Source: Rhodobiaceae bacterium
GTDB lineage: Bacteria > Pseudomonadota > Alphaproteobacteria > Rhizobiales > Tepidamorphaceae
Assembly (NCBI GenBank): GCA_020637985.1
Contig: JACKJK010000006.1
Coordinates: 186,001-250,000 of the forward strand
DNA length: 64,000 nt
Direction: 5' to 3'
Part shown: in pieces, positions 45,787 through 54,143 of the stretch
Position numbering within the stretch: position 1 is the first letter of the stretch
How the letters are laid out: each line of letters opens with the position of its first letter
Notes under the pieces: model-generated
What the model was told of the DNA's origin: nothing
Databases searched by the model: none
Seen by the model: only the letters and a program-made list of their open reading frames with translations
Position numbers and translations under genes: made by a program

Positions 45787-46593
45787 TTCCGCAGCCTCGG
45801 CGCGAAGCGCAGGGCCGCTGCCTGGCACATCGAAGGGGCGGCATTGCGCGGGCGCCCCGGCGCGGGCGACGACGACATGGCCTGCCGGTACCTCGGTCCA
45901 GTCCGATGACTGGTCGTCGAGCGGCTCGGAGACCACCATCAGCCCGTCAGAGCCTTGCAGGAAGTACAGCGACGGGGCGTGTTCGTCGCTCGACCAGCGG
46001 AAGGCATAGAGCGTCTGGCCGTCGCTCAGCGCGGCGGTGAAGCGCAGCGGCGATACGATGTCGGCTTCGCGCATCATGGCGCAGACCTCGCCGAGGACAC
46101 GGGCGACCTCGGTGACTGGATCAACGCCGGAGCGGTCGGGCGCGGCGGCAAGGAAGATCGCCTCGCTGTCGGTGGTGCCGCGGCGTGCGCCGTAGGCGCA
46201 ATCGGGGATCAGCGCCTCGACCCTGCGGCGGATGCGGTCGTAGCCGCCAATCTGGCCATTGTGCATGAACAGCCACCGGCCGAGCGCGAAGGGATGACAG
46301 TTGGCCCGCGTCGAGGCGGTGCCGGTGGAGGCGCGCACGTGGGCGAAGAACCGGCCCGAGACGATGTGGCGGCACAGCGCCTTCAGGTTCTCGTCGCTCC
46401 AGGCCGGCAGGACATCACGGTAGAGGCCGGGCGTTTCGTGGCTGCCGTACCAGCCGATGCCGAAACCGTCGCCATTGGTGCCGGTCTTGCTGCGGGTGGC
46501 GTGCTGGCTCTGCGCGACGAGGGAATGCTCCGGCTCGATGACGAGCCTTTCCAGCGCGATCGGCGCACCCGAGTAGGCAATCCATCGGCACAT
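45784..46593 (-). CDS. Class II glutamine amidotransferase domain protein
   Basis: A 269-aa Ntn-hydrolase. Cys2 after the initiator Met (MCRWIAYSG) is the expected nucleophile. Other family features: NGDGFGIGWYG, FFAHVRASTG, NCHPFALGRWLFMHNGQIGG and RRGTTDSEAIFL. It resembles YafJ/EgtC-type stand-alone glutaminase domains, which hydrolyse gamma-glutamyl compounds; substrate unknown. Its stop codon lies in the terminal repeat of the palindromic element. The DUF6356 gene is 30 bases upstream on the same strand. Confidence 0.88.
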   Translation of the reverse strand: MCRWIAYSGAPIALERLVIEPEHSLVAQSQHATRSKTGTNGDGFGIGWYGSHETPGLYRDVLPAWSDENLKALCRHIVSGRFFAHVRASTGTASTRANCHPFALGRWLFMHNGQIGGYDRIRRRVEALIPDCAYGARRGTTDSEAIFLAAAPDRSGVDPVTEVARVLGEVCAMMREADIVSPLRFTAALSDGQTLYAFRWSSDEHAPSLYFLQGSDGLMVVSEPLDDQSSDWTEVPAGHVVVARAGAPAQCRPFDVPGSGPALRAEAAE

Positions 46594-46623
46594 GCGCAGG
46601 CTTCTCCCCCGTATTGCCGCCGT

Positions 46624-46848
46624 CTAGCGGCGTGCGTGTGTCCGCGCGTCCATGTCGGCGCACATCCGGCGCACGATCCCGCTTGCGGTCTTCTCGAAGG
46701 CGAACGGCAGGATGGCATGCACCATCGCCGCGCCGCCTGCGGCGAACATCAGGACGCCGAACCTGGCGGCGAACGCCATGTGCTCGAAATAGCTCTCGCC
46801 GACCGTTGCCGGATGGCGCTGAAAGGCATCGACGACACGTGCGATCAT
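46624..46848 (-). CDS. DUF6356-type small membrane protein
   Basis: A 74-aa protein: FQRHPATVGESYFEHM, then one helix (FGVLMFAAGGAAMVHAILPF), then FEKTASGIVRRMCADM. This pattern matches a conserved proteobacterial family of unknown function (DUF6356, from memory). AGGAGG sits upstream of the ATG at 46848. Probably co-transcribed with the class II amidotransferase. Divergent from the Lrp regulator. Confidence 0.72.
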   Translation of the reverse strand: MIARVVDAFQRHPATVGESYFEHMAFAARFGVLMFAAGGAAMVHAILPFAFEKTASGIVRRMCADMDARTHARR

Positions 46849-47034
46849 GGTTCTTCCTCCTGGACTGCTGTGCCGCGAGCGGCGGCAACTGCATTCCAGT
46901 CTGATCCCGACCGGTTGGGAATTGCGCCCGAATCTCAAACGATTTCCTGACCGGGGGTTACATACATCCCACACAATGGTTAAGAAAGCGGGATATTTTT
47001 TCATCAATCATCCAGTCGAGGCGGACGATCGACC

Positions 47035-47496
47035 ATGCTTGACAGCCACGACCGGCGCATCCTCGAGGAAATCCAGCGCGACGCTAGCCTTTCGATCCAG
47101 GACCTGGCCGATCGCATATCCCTGTCGCGCAACGCCACGTGGCGGCGGCTGCAGAAACTGGAAGAGGACGGCTACGTGCGCGGACGTGTGGCGCTGCTGG
47201 ATCGCGCCAGGCTTGGTCTCGACCTGATGGTGATGATCGCCATACGCACCGATACCCATTCCGCTGACTGGCTGAAGCGGTTTCACGAGGCGGTCCGCGC
47301 GATTCCCGAGATCACTGGCGTCTATCGGATGAGCGGCGACATCGACTACCTGCTGCAGGCGGTCGTGCCGGACGTCGCCGCCTACGACCGGCTGTACAAG
47401 ACGCTGATCGGGCGGATCGAGTTGTCCGATGTTTCCTCCAGCTTCGTCATGGAGGAAATCAAGGCGACGACATGCCTGCCGCTCGGGTACTCCTGA
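47035..47496 (+). CDS. Lrp/AsnC family transcriptional regulator
   Basis: A 153-aa leucine-responsive-type regulator. The N-terminal winged helix includes DSHDRRILEEIQRDASLSIQ, DLADRISLSRNATWRRLQKL and GYVRGRVALLD, followed by a RAM ligand-binding domain (ITGVYRMSGDIDYLLQAVVP). It converges on the LysE exporter gene and probably controls it or itself; amino-acid export under Lrp control is a recurrent arrangement (inference). Confidence 0.93.
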   Translation: MLDSHDRRILEEIQRDASLSIQDLADRISLSRNATWRRLQKLEEDGYVRGRVALLDRARLGLDLMVMIAIRTDTHSADWLKRFHEAVRAIPEITGVYRMSGDIDYLLQAVVPDVAAYDRLYKTLIGRIELSDVSSSFVMEEIKATTCLPLGYS

Positions 47497-47523
47497 CCTG
47501 CGGAGCGCCTTTCGGGTTGTGCC

Positions 47524-48168
47524 TCATTTCGCCTGGGCCAGCAGCAGCTTGGCGGCGAACCCGCCCATCACCCCGGCCACGGCGTAGTCCAGCATGCGGG
47601 TCGCGCGGCGCGAACCGCTCAGCCATGCGCTGACGCGCTCGGCGGCAAACAGGAACGGCAGGATGACAGGGACAGAAACGGCGATGTAGCAGATGCCGAG
47701 AAAGAACAGCTTGCCACCGGCATGCGGATCGGCGGGGCTGACGAACTGCGGCAGAAAGGTCACGAAGAACAGGATGATCTTCGGGTTCAGCAGGTTGATC
47801 ATCAATCCCCTCATGTAGGCGCGCGACACCAGTGTGTGCCGTTCTGAGCCGCGCTCGCGGCTGATGCCCGAGCCGTGGCGCAGGGCTTCCCACGCCAGCC
47901 ATGCAAGATAGGCAGCGCCGATCCATTTCAGTGCAAGGAACGTCTGCGGCGAGGCCGCGAGCAGGGCCGACAGGCCGAGAGCCGCGATGGCCGAATGGCC
48001 GAGCAGCCCGGTGCAGGTGCCGGCGAGCGCGGCAAACCCGGCGCGGCGGCCATTGGCGACGGTCTGCCCCAGGAACAGGGTCAGGTCTGGGCCGGGCGTG
48101 GCGGCAAGGATCACGACCGCAATCGCGTAGGCGGCCAGTGTCGGTGCGGCGGGGATGAATTCGAACAT
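47524..48168 (-). CDS. LysE/RhtB family amino-acid exporter
   Basis: A 214-aa inner-membrane efflux protein with six helices. Family motifs: ILAATPGPDLTLFLGQTVANGRRAGF (split over two helices), LKWIGAAYLAWLAWEALR and FVTFLPQFV. The AATPGPD signature is diagnostic. Substrate could be lysine, homoserine or threonine; no further evidence. Convergent with an Lrp-family gene. Confidence 0.92.
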   Translation of the reverse strand: MFEFIPAAPTLAAYAIAVVILAATPGPDLTLFLGQTVANGRRAGFAALAGTCTGLLGHSAIAALGLSALLAASPQTFLALKWIGAAYLAWLAWEALRHGSGISRERGSERHTLVSRAYMRGLMINLLNPKIILFFVTFLPQFVSPADPHAGGKLFFLGICYIAVSVPVILPFLFAAERVSAWLSGSRRATRMLDYAVAGVMGGFAAKLLLAQAK

Positions 48169-48192
48169 GTGGCTGGCCGGGGCGCCGATGTG

Positions 48193-48864
48193 TCAGATGA
48201 TCGTGTCGTCGTGCCCTGCCTGAGTATCCGGCACCTGCGAACGCGTGCCGCGCGGGGCCCATGACAGTGCCTGTTCCAGACGGTCGTCACCCCAGAACAA
48301 TTCGCCGTATTCGGTCACCAGCGTCGGCGCCCCGAAGATGCCGATGCCCTGTGCCTGATCGGTTTCCCGCCTCAGTGCCATCTTGATGTCGGGGCTGGCG
48401 GCGGCGGCGAGGACGGCTTCCGTCTCAAGGTCCATCTGGCGGATCAGCGGTGCCAGCGTCTCGGGATCGGAAATGTCGCGGCCCTCGGCGAACTCGGCCG
48501 CAAACACTGCCCGGCAGAAGGCGGGAAGCTTCGATTCATCGAACGCCCGCACCGCGAGCGCCGTACGGGCGGCGAGCAGGCTCGTCTGCGGGAAGGGGTC
48601 GGGCTGCATCAGCGGCAGGCCGCGTTCGCGCGTCAGGCGCTCCATGTCGCGCCACATGTAGCGGCCCTTGGCGATGTAGATGTTGAAGGGCGAGGTCTTC
48701 CAGCCCAGCGCGGCGAAGATGGGGCCCAGCAGAAATGGCCGCCACGCAACGGCGATACCTGCCGCTTCGGCGGCCTCCTCGATGCGCATTGCCGTCAGAT
48801 AGGAATAGGTCGACGCGAAGTCGAACCAGAAATCGATTCTCACCCGCGGTTCAGGCTTGATCAT
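48193..48864 (-). CDS. 2-hydroxychromene-2-carboxylate isomerase family protein
   Basis: A 223-aa glutathione-dependent isomerase of the DsbA/kappa-GST fold. IDFWFDFASTYSYLTAMRIE contains the conserved Ser that replaces the thioredoxin cysteine; VAWRPFLLGPIFAALGW, TALAVRAFDESKLPAF and GIFGAPTLVTEYGELFWGDDRL are hallmark segments. It may act in aromatic catabolism or as a glutathione conjugating enzyme. Next to, and on the same strand as, the LysE gene. Confidence 0.9.
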   Translation of the reverse strand: MIKPEPRVRIDFWFDFASTYSYLTAMRIEEAAEAAGIAVAWRPFLLGPIFAALGWKTSPFNIYIAKGRYMWRDMERLTRERGLPLMQPDPFPQTSLLAARTALAVRAFDESKLPAFCRAVFAAEFAEGRDISDPETLAPLIRQMDLETEAVLAAAASPDIKMALRRETDQAQGIGIFGAPTLVTEYGELFWGDDRLEQALSWAPRGTRSQVPDTQAGHDDTII

Positions 48865-48973
48865 GGCGCTCCCTCATTCGCGCATGACAGGTATTCCCCT
48901 ACGTCATGCAACATAGCATGCGGGGAACAACCGGAAAGCGATTTCTCCTGCAACCGGAAGGCAAGGGGTGTGG

Positions 48974-50467
48974 TCAGTCGATGTGAAACGCGCACAGCTG
49001 CCCACTGCCGCGAAACGATCGGGCGGTGGTCGCAAAGCAGGTCTGGCCGACGATGCGCCCGGCGGCGATCTCGGACGGCGGCTGAATCGCCGGCGACACC
49101 AGGAGAACGGGGCCTGGATCGCCTGGATACCACGGCCTGGTCATCTCGAAATGGTCCTGCGGCGGCTCACCGCGCTGTGCGTAGGCCTGCATGCGCAGGC
49201 CAGAATCACGCAAGTAGTAGGCCATCGAGGCGCTCAGCGGGCGGCCGATGAACACGACGGAGCCGATGCCGCGCCCGGTCGCGATTCGCTGCACGTCACG
49301 GGCAACATCCGACCAGCCGGAGAGCTTGGCCAGTTCGCCGGCGAAGGGGTCGGTCCTGACGCGCCCGACCAGGGTTCCCGACGCGGTCATGGCGGCGAGG
49401 CAGACGCCGGCGATGAGGAGGGTCGCCACGGCGGAACGGCGCGCTTTGCGCTCCACCATGACCGCGGTGACCAGTATGGCGAGCGCGGGAAAGGCGGTGG
49501 CGGCCCAGTTGCCGTTGGCCTTGGCGATCAGGGCCTGCACGTCGAAGAGCAGGAAGATCGGCATGGACAGGAAGAACAGGAAGCGATGGCGTGCGTCGGC
49601 CAGGTATCGGGGCAACGCGAGCAGGACGACACCGAACCATGCGAAGGGAACCGGCCCGATGATCGCCGCTTGCGCGAGGATGAACTCCCCCAGGCCGCGG
49701 ATATTCGGGAACCTGGAATAGAGCGCGGCATCCTCGACCGTGTGCGACACGGTCACATTGCCGTGGTTCAGGATCCACAGGGCGTTGGGGACAAGCAGCA
49801 GCGCGGCGGCTGCAAGGGCGGCAAGCGTGCCGGGGTGCCAGAGCAGGCTGCGCTTGCCGGACGTCGCCAGCGCGTAGACGACCAGACAGGCCGGCTGGAA
49901 CAGCATCGCGTACTTGGCATTCGCTCCGAGCCCGACCATGAGCCCCCAGGCGAGGCCGCGCCACAGCGTGGGCCTTTCGACGAAGCGCCACAGCGCGAAG
50001 AGCCCGAGCGACCAGAAGAAGAGCAGCGGCACGTCGGTCGAGATGAGCGTCGAGGACAGCGATATGCCCGGCATGGTCAGGTAGAGGACGCCCGCCCAAT
50101 AGCCCGTTCGCGTTCCGAACATCCGCGATGCAAGCGCCAGAACGAGGAGCGAGGACGCGGCATGGAACAACGGTGCGGGCAGGCGCACGCAGAACTCGCT
50201 GTCGCCGCATACCGAACCGGCAGCTGCGATGACCCAGGCGAGCAGCGGCGGCTTGGAGAAGTAGCCAAAGGCCGGCTCCTGAGCCCAGGCCCAGTACTGC
50301 GCCTCGTCGTAGAACAATTCGGCGTGCGAGACGTACAATCCGGCGATGCGGATTGCCGTGACCGCAACCAGGATCGCAAGAAACGGCACGGCATCGGACC
50401 TTTCGTGGGTGCCGCTGATGCCGGCACGGGGATCGCGCCGGCGCGGCCAGGTTTCTTCCAGGCGCAC
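48974..50467 (-). CDS. Glycosyltransferase family 39 (ArnT/PMT-like) membrane protein
   Basis: A 497-aa polytopic membrane enzyme with 10 or more helices. The ArnT-like N-terminal loop SHAELFYDEAQYWAWAQ carries the Asp-Glu catalytic acidic pair, followed by FGYFSKPPLLAWVIA. Members transfer sugars from polyprenyl phosphate donors to lipid A, glycoproteins or other envelope glycans. The start is a GTG at 50467 with a GGA site about 9 bases upstream. It diverges from the PAP2 phosphatase; both are envelope-lipid enzymes. Confidence 0.9.
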   Translation of the reverse strand: MRLEETWPRRRDPRAGISGTHERSDAVPFLAILVAVTAIRIAGLYVSHAELFYDEAQYWAWAQEPAFGYFSKPPLLAWVIAAAGSVCGDSEFCVRLPAPLFHAASSLLVLALASRMFGTRTGYWAGVLYLTMPGISLSSTLISTDVPLLFFWSLGLFALWRFVERPTLWRGLAWGLMVGLGANAKYAMLFQPACLVVYALATSGKRSLLWHPGTLAALAAAALLLVPNALWILNHGNVTVSHTVEDAALYSRFPNIRGLGEFILAQAAIIGPVPFAWFGVVLLALPRYLADARHRFLFFLSMPIFLLFDVQALIAKANGNWAATAFPALAILVTAVMVERKARRSAVATLLIAGVCLAAMTASGTLVGRVRTDPFAGELAKLSGWSDVARDVQRIATGRGIGSVVFIGRPLSASMAYYLRDSGLRMQAYAQRGEPPQDHFEMTRPWYPGDPGPVLLVSPAIQPPSEIAAGRIVGQTCFATTARSFRGSGQLCAFHID

Positions 50468-50617
50468 CGGGCGTATCCGCGCGGGGGCCGGGCAACCGGT
50501 TAGCGGATGGAGTAAAATTTAGCAAATCTGCATGTGATGGGCGCGCTCCCCCCTTGCTTATCACCACACATCGTGCAATGCCGCCGCCTTGATCCGCCTG
50601 TATCCGTGCCTGAACCA

Positions 50618-51409
50618 ATGACTTCCCCTGAATCGACGCTTCAACCCTTGCCGACCTGGCAGCCCTCCGCGTTCGGCGTCTTCGCGATGCCGAAAGCAAC
50701 GCTGGCGCTGACGGGGTTTTGGTGTGCCCTGACCATCGCCTTTCATAGTCTGCCTGGCGTCGATATTGCCGTCTCGCGGCTGTTCCAGGATAGCGCCTGC
50801 GCTGCCAGAACGGTCCAGAACTGTCCGGTCTTTCCATTGGCGACGAACGCGACCCTGGCGTTTCTGCGGCAGTCGATGCATGTGCTGCCGGCGGTGGTCG
50901 CAGTGGCGCTGCTCGGCTGGTATGCGATCCAGTTCCTCGCGGGGCGCACGCTTGCCGATGCCAAGATGCGCGCGCATGCGGTGCTGGTGCTCGGCTTCGC
51001 GTTTGGGCCTGGCGTATTTGTCAACGGATTGATGAAAGCACACATGGGCCGGCCCCGTCCGCACGAAACGGACCTGTTCGGCGGCGCACTTCCGTTCGTG
51101 CCGGCAGGCGAGTATTCGACCTATTGCACGTCGAATTGCTCCTTTGTTTCCGGGGAGGCATCTGGCGCGTTCTGGCTGCTGGGGCTGCTCGCGCTGGTTC
51201 CGCAAAAGAGCCGGCGGGCTGCAGCATGGGTGCTGGTTCCCGCCGCGCTGTTCTTCTCGCTGCTGCGTGTGGCGTTCGGTGCACACTATCTGTCAGATGC
51301 ACTGCTCGGAGGACTGTCGAGCATCGTGATCCTTTCGGTGCTTGCGCTGGCGCTCGAACAGGCGTGGCGGCTGCCGCGGCGCCTTCTGCTACCGCGCTGC
51401 GGCTTGTAA
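50618..51409 (+). CDS. PAP2-type lipid phosphatase with altered motif
   Basis: A roughly 263-aa membrane phosphatase with about six helices. The acid-phosphatase triad is partly conserved: K-x6-RP in KAHMGRPRP, and R-x5-H-x3-D in LRVAFGAHYLSD. The middle motif, normally PSGH, reads VSGEAS, so the general histidine is a glutamate. Two CxxxC-like cysteines (YCTSNC) precede it. It might act on lipid A, undecaprenyl-PP or phosphatidic acid, or have changed activity. Start unclear: ATG at 50618 chosen, with GTG/ATG at 50534/50537 possible. Divergent from GT39. Confidence 0.78.
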   Translation: MTSPESTLQPLPTWQPSAFGVFAMPKATLALTGFWCALTIAFHSLPGVDIAVSRLFQDSACAARTVQNCPVFPLATNATLAFLRQSMHVLPAVVAVALLGWYAIQFLAGRTLADAKMRAHAVLVLGFAFGPGVFVNGLMKAHMGRPRPHETDLFGGALPFVPAGEYSTYCTSNCSFVSGEASGAFWLLGLLALVPQKSRRAAAWVLVPAALFFSLLRVAFGAHYLSDALLGGLSSIVILSVLALALEQAWRLPRRLLLPRCGL

Positions 51410-51420
51410 CGGGCGCGCAA

Positions 51421-51456
51421 TCGGGCTTATCTGCCGCCGGAATTCCGGCAGCCCGA
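51421..51456 (+). other. Hairpin between PAP2 and argG
   Basis: CTGCCG (51431-51436) pairs with CGGCAG (51446-51451), extended by TCGGG with CCCGA through a bulge. It may end the PAP2 transcript or lie in the argG leader. No T-run follows. Confidence 0.4.
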
Positions 51457-51492
51457 GAACGGTGCGCGCCAGACACAGCAATGGACACGAGA

Positions 51493-52722
51493 ATGAGCAA
51501 GACCGGCGACGTCAAGAAGGTCGTGCTCGCCTATTCGGGCGGGCTCGACACCTCGATCATCCTGAAATGGCTGCAGACGACCTATGGCTGCGAGGTGGTG
51601 ACGTTTACCGCCGACCTCGGACAGGGCGAGGAACTGGAACCGGCGCGGCGCAAGGCGCAGATGCTGGGCATCAGGGAAGAGAACATCTTCATTGACGACC
51701 TGCGCGAGGAATTCGTGCGCGACTTCGTGTTCCCGATGTTCCGCGCCAACGCGGTCTACGAGGGCGTCTACCTGCTCGGTACCTCGATCGCGCGGCCGCT
51801 GATCGCCAAGCGGCAAATCGAGATCGCGATACAGACCGGCGCCGACGCGGTGTGCCATGGCGCCACCGGCAAGGGCAACGACCAGGTCCGCTTCGAGCTC
51901 GGCTACTACGCGCTGAAGCCAGACATCAAGATCATAGCGCCGTGGCGCGACTGGGAGTTCAAGTCGCGCACCGACCTGATCGAGTTCGCCGAGAAGAACC
52001 AGATCCCGGTGCCCAAGGACAAGCGCGGCGAGGCGCCGTTCTCGGTCGACGCCAACCTGTTGCACTCTTCTTCTGAAGGAAAGGTGCTCGAGGACCCCAA
52101 CGAGACACCGCCGCCCTATGTCTACCAGCGCACGGTCTCGCCGGAGGAGGCGCCCGACAAGCCGACGATCATCGAGATCGGCTTCAGGAAGGGCGATGCG
52201 GTTTCCATCAACGGCAAGGCGATGAGCCCGGCGACGCTGTTGGCCGCGCTCAACGACCTTGGCCGCGACAACGGCATCGGCCGCCTCGACCTGGTCGAGA
52301 ACCGTTTTGTCGGCATGAAGTCGCGCGGCGTCTACGAGACACCCGGCGGCACCATCCTGCTGACGGCGCACCGGGCGATGGAGTCGATCACGCTCGACCG
52401 CGACGCGGCGCACCTCAAGGACCAGATCATGCCGCGCTACGCGGAACTGATCTACTATGGTTTCTGGTTCGCGCCCGAGCGCGAGATGCTGCAGGCGCTG
52501 ATCGACAAGAGCCAGGAGCGCGTCGAGGGCACGGTTCGCCTGAAGCTCTACAAGGGCAATGTCATCGTGGAGGGACGCGAGAGCGCGCAGTCGCTGTATT
52601 CCGACGAACTCGTCACCTTCGAGGACGATCGCGGCGCCTACGACCAGAAGGACGCCGAGGGCTTCATCCGCCTCAACGCGCTGCGGCTGCGGACGCTGGG
52701 CATGCGCCGCGACCGCGGCTGA
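51493..52722 (+). CDS. argG: Argininosuccinate synthase
   Basis: Joins citrulline and aspartate with ATP in arginine synthesis. The 409-aa product begins KKVVLAYSGGLDTSIILKWL (PP-loop), then FTADLGQGEELEPARRKA, LGTSIARPLIAKRQIEIA and ATGKGNDQVRFELGYYAL. The start chosen is ATG 51493 (SKTGDVKKVVLAYSGG); an ATG at 51481 is four codons upstream. argH and argF are not near. Confidence 0.96.
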   Translation: MSKTGDVKKVVLAYSGGLDTSIILKWLQTTYGCEVVTFTADLGQGEELEPARRKAQMLGIREENIFIDDLREEFVRDFVFPMFRANAVYEGVYLLGTSIARPLIAKRQIEIAIQTGADAVCHGATGKGNDQVRFELGYYALKPDIKIIAPWRDWEFKSRTDLIEFAEKNQIPVPKDKRGEAPFSVDANLLHSSSEGKVLEDPNETPPPYVYQRTVSPEEAPDKPTIIEIGFRKGDAVSINGKAMSPATLLAALNDLGRDNGIGRLDLVENRFVGMKSRGVYETPGGTILLTAHRAMESITLDRDAAHLKDQIMPRYAELIYYGFWFAPEREMLQALIDKSQERVEGTVRLKLYKGNVIVEGRESAQSLYSDELVTFEDDRGAYDQKDAEGFIRLNALRLRTLGMRRDRG

Positions 52723-52738
52723 GGCAGGCATCGCGACG

Positions 52739-54031
52739 ATGCGCCGGCCGCTGATCTTGGTTGCAGTGGCCGCCGTGCTTGTGGCTATGGCGGCGGTTGC
52801 CTGGCAGGCGTTCCTTCGCCCCGGCGAGATCGTGGTCCTGCGGGCCGCCGCGGGCGAGCGCTCCGGCGACGCCTTTCGCCTGATGAGCGAGATCGGCGAG
52901 GTGCTGGCGCGCCACAGCGACAGTGTGCGCCTCGATGTTGTCGAAACGGCCAGCAACAGCGAGAACCTGACGCTGGTGCAGGCTGGGACGGTAGACCTCG
53001 CGGCGATCCAGAGCGATGCTCCCGCGGTCGTCTCGACGCGGCTGGTCGCGCGACTGTTCGCCGATGCCTTCCTGCTGGTCGCCTGGGCCGACAGCGGTAT
53101 CCTGACGCCTGCGGACCTGGCGGGAAAGCGCATTGCCCTGCCGCCGCACGCAACCTCCGAGCAACGCGCCTTCTGGGCGGTGGCCGACCACTACGACATC
53201 GACCCGCTGTCGCTGACGCGGCTGGCCCTGCCGGCCGAGGAGGCACTGGCGCGGATGCTGAAGCGCGAAGTGGACGCGGTGTTCCTGGTGCGCTCGCTGC
53301 GTGATCCGGTCGTGCTGCGCTTCTTCGAGGACGCCAAGCTCGTGCGGCGCGGCGCGCTCAGGGTCGTGCCCATCGACCAGGCCGAGGCGATGACGCTGAA
53401 GCGCCCGTTCCTGCGCGCCAGCGAACTCGTGAAGGGCGCCTTCGACGGCTCCCCGCCCCTGCCGCCGGCCGACATCGTGACGGCCGGCATGGACCGCCTG
53501 CTGGTAGCCGCGGCCGGCGCGCCCGAAGAGGCGGTGGCGGAGTTGACGCGGGTGATGATGGAGCAGCGACTCGATCTCGCGTTGCGCACGCCGCTGGCTG
53601 CGGCCATCACCGCGCCCGGGCGTGGCGATGCGGGGCTGCCGCTGCATCCAGGCGCGGAGCGCTACTACCTGCGCGACGAGCCCGGCTTCCTGCAGGAGAA
53701 TGCCGAGCCGATGGCGCTGATTGTGACGCTTGCCGCGATGCTGGTCTCGGGCATCATGGCGCTGCGCGCGCGGCTGATGGCGGACCGCAAGAACAACGCC
53801 GACAAGTACAACCACGACCTGCTCGTGCTGTCGCAACGCGCGCGCGACGCCACCAGCACGGGCGAGCTTGCCGCCTGCAAGGCGGAACTGACGGCGATCC
53901 TGGAGAAATGCGTCATCGACCTCGATACGGACGAGGTCACCGAGGCAGGATTCCAGTCGTTCTCGTTGCTGTGGGAAGCGGTGCGCACGGTGATCGAGGA
54001 CCGCCAGCGGGAGGTGTCGCCGGCGAATTGA
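52739..54031 (+). CDS. TAXI family TRAP solute-binding-like membrane protein
   Basis: A 430-aa protein with an N-terminal anchor (LILVAVAAVLVAMAAVAWQA), a TAXI-type periplasmic binding domain (ERSGDAFRLMSEIGEVLARH, TLVQAGTVDLAAIQSDAPAV, DLAGKRIALPPHATSEQRAF, TRLALPAEEALARML), then a second helix near 330-350 (LIVTLAAMLVSGIMALRARL) and a helical cytoplasmic tail of about 75 residues. Ordinary TAXI proteins are soluble and sit beside a fused TRAP permease; here no permease gene lies nearby and the protein is anchored at both ends. It may serve as a sensor. Followed after 112 bases by the site-2 protease. Confidence 0.82.
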   Translation: MRRPLILVAVAAVLVAMAAVAWQAFLRPGEIVVLRAAAGERSGDAFRLMSEIGEVLARHSDSVRLDVVETASNSENLTLVQAGTVDLAAIQSDAPAVVSTRLVARLFADAFLLVAWADSGILTPADLAGKRIALPPHATSEQRAFWAVADHYDIDPLSLTRLALPAEEALARMLKREVDAVFLVRSLRDPVVLRFFEDAKLVRRGALRVVPIDQAEAMTLKRPFLRASELVKGAFDGSPPLPPADIVTAGMDRLLVAAAGAPEEAVAELTRVMMEQRLDLALRTPLAAAITAPGRGDAGLPLHPGAERYYLRDEPGFLQENAEPMALIVTLAAMLVSGIMALRARLMADRKNNADKYNHDLLVLSQRARDATSTGELAACKAELTAILEKCVIDLDTDEVTEAGFQSFSLLWEAVRTVIEDRQREVSPAN

Positions 54032-54143
54032 CCGCTCATGGCGGCGCGGGTCGCGAAATTGCCATGCGTGCCCTATCTAGAGACGGTGCAACGCAAGCAG
54101 CCTGGGCCGTGCCTGGGGCCTGCAGTATCGAGGACAAGCTTTC

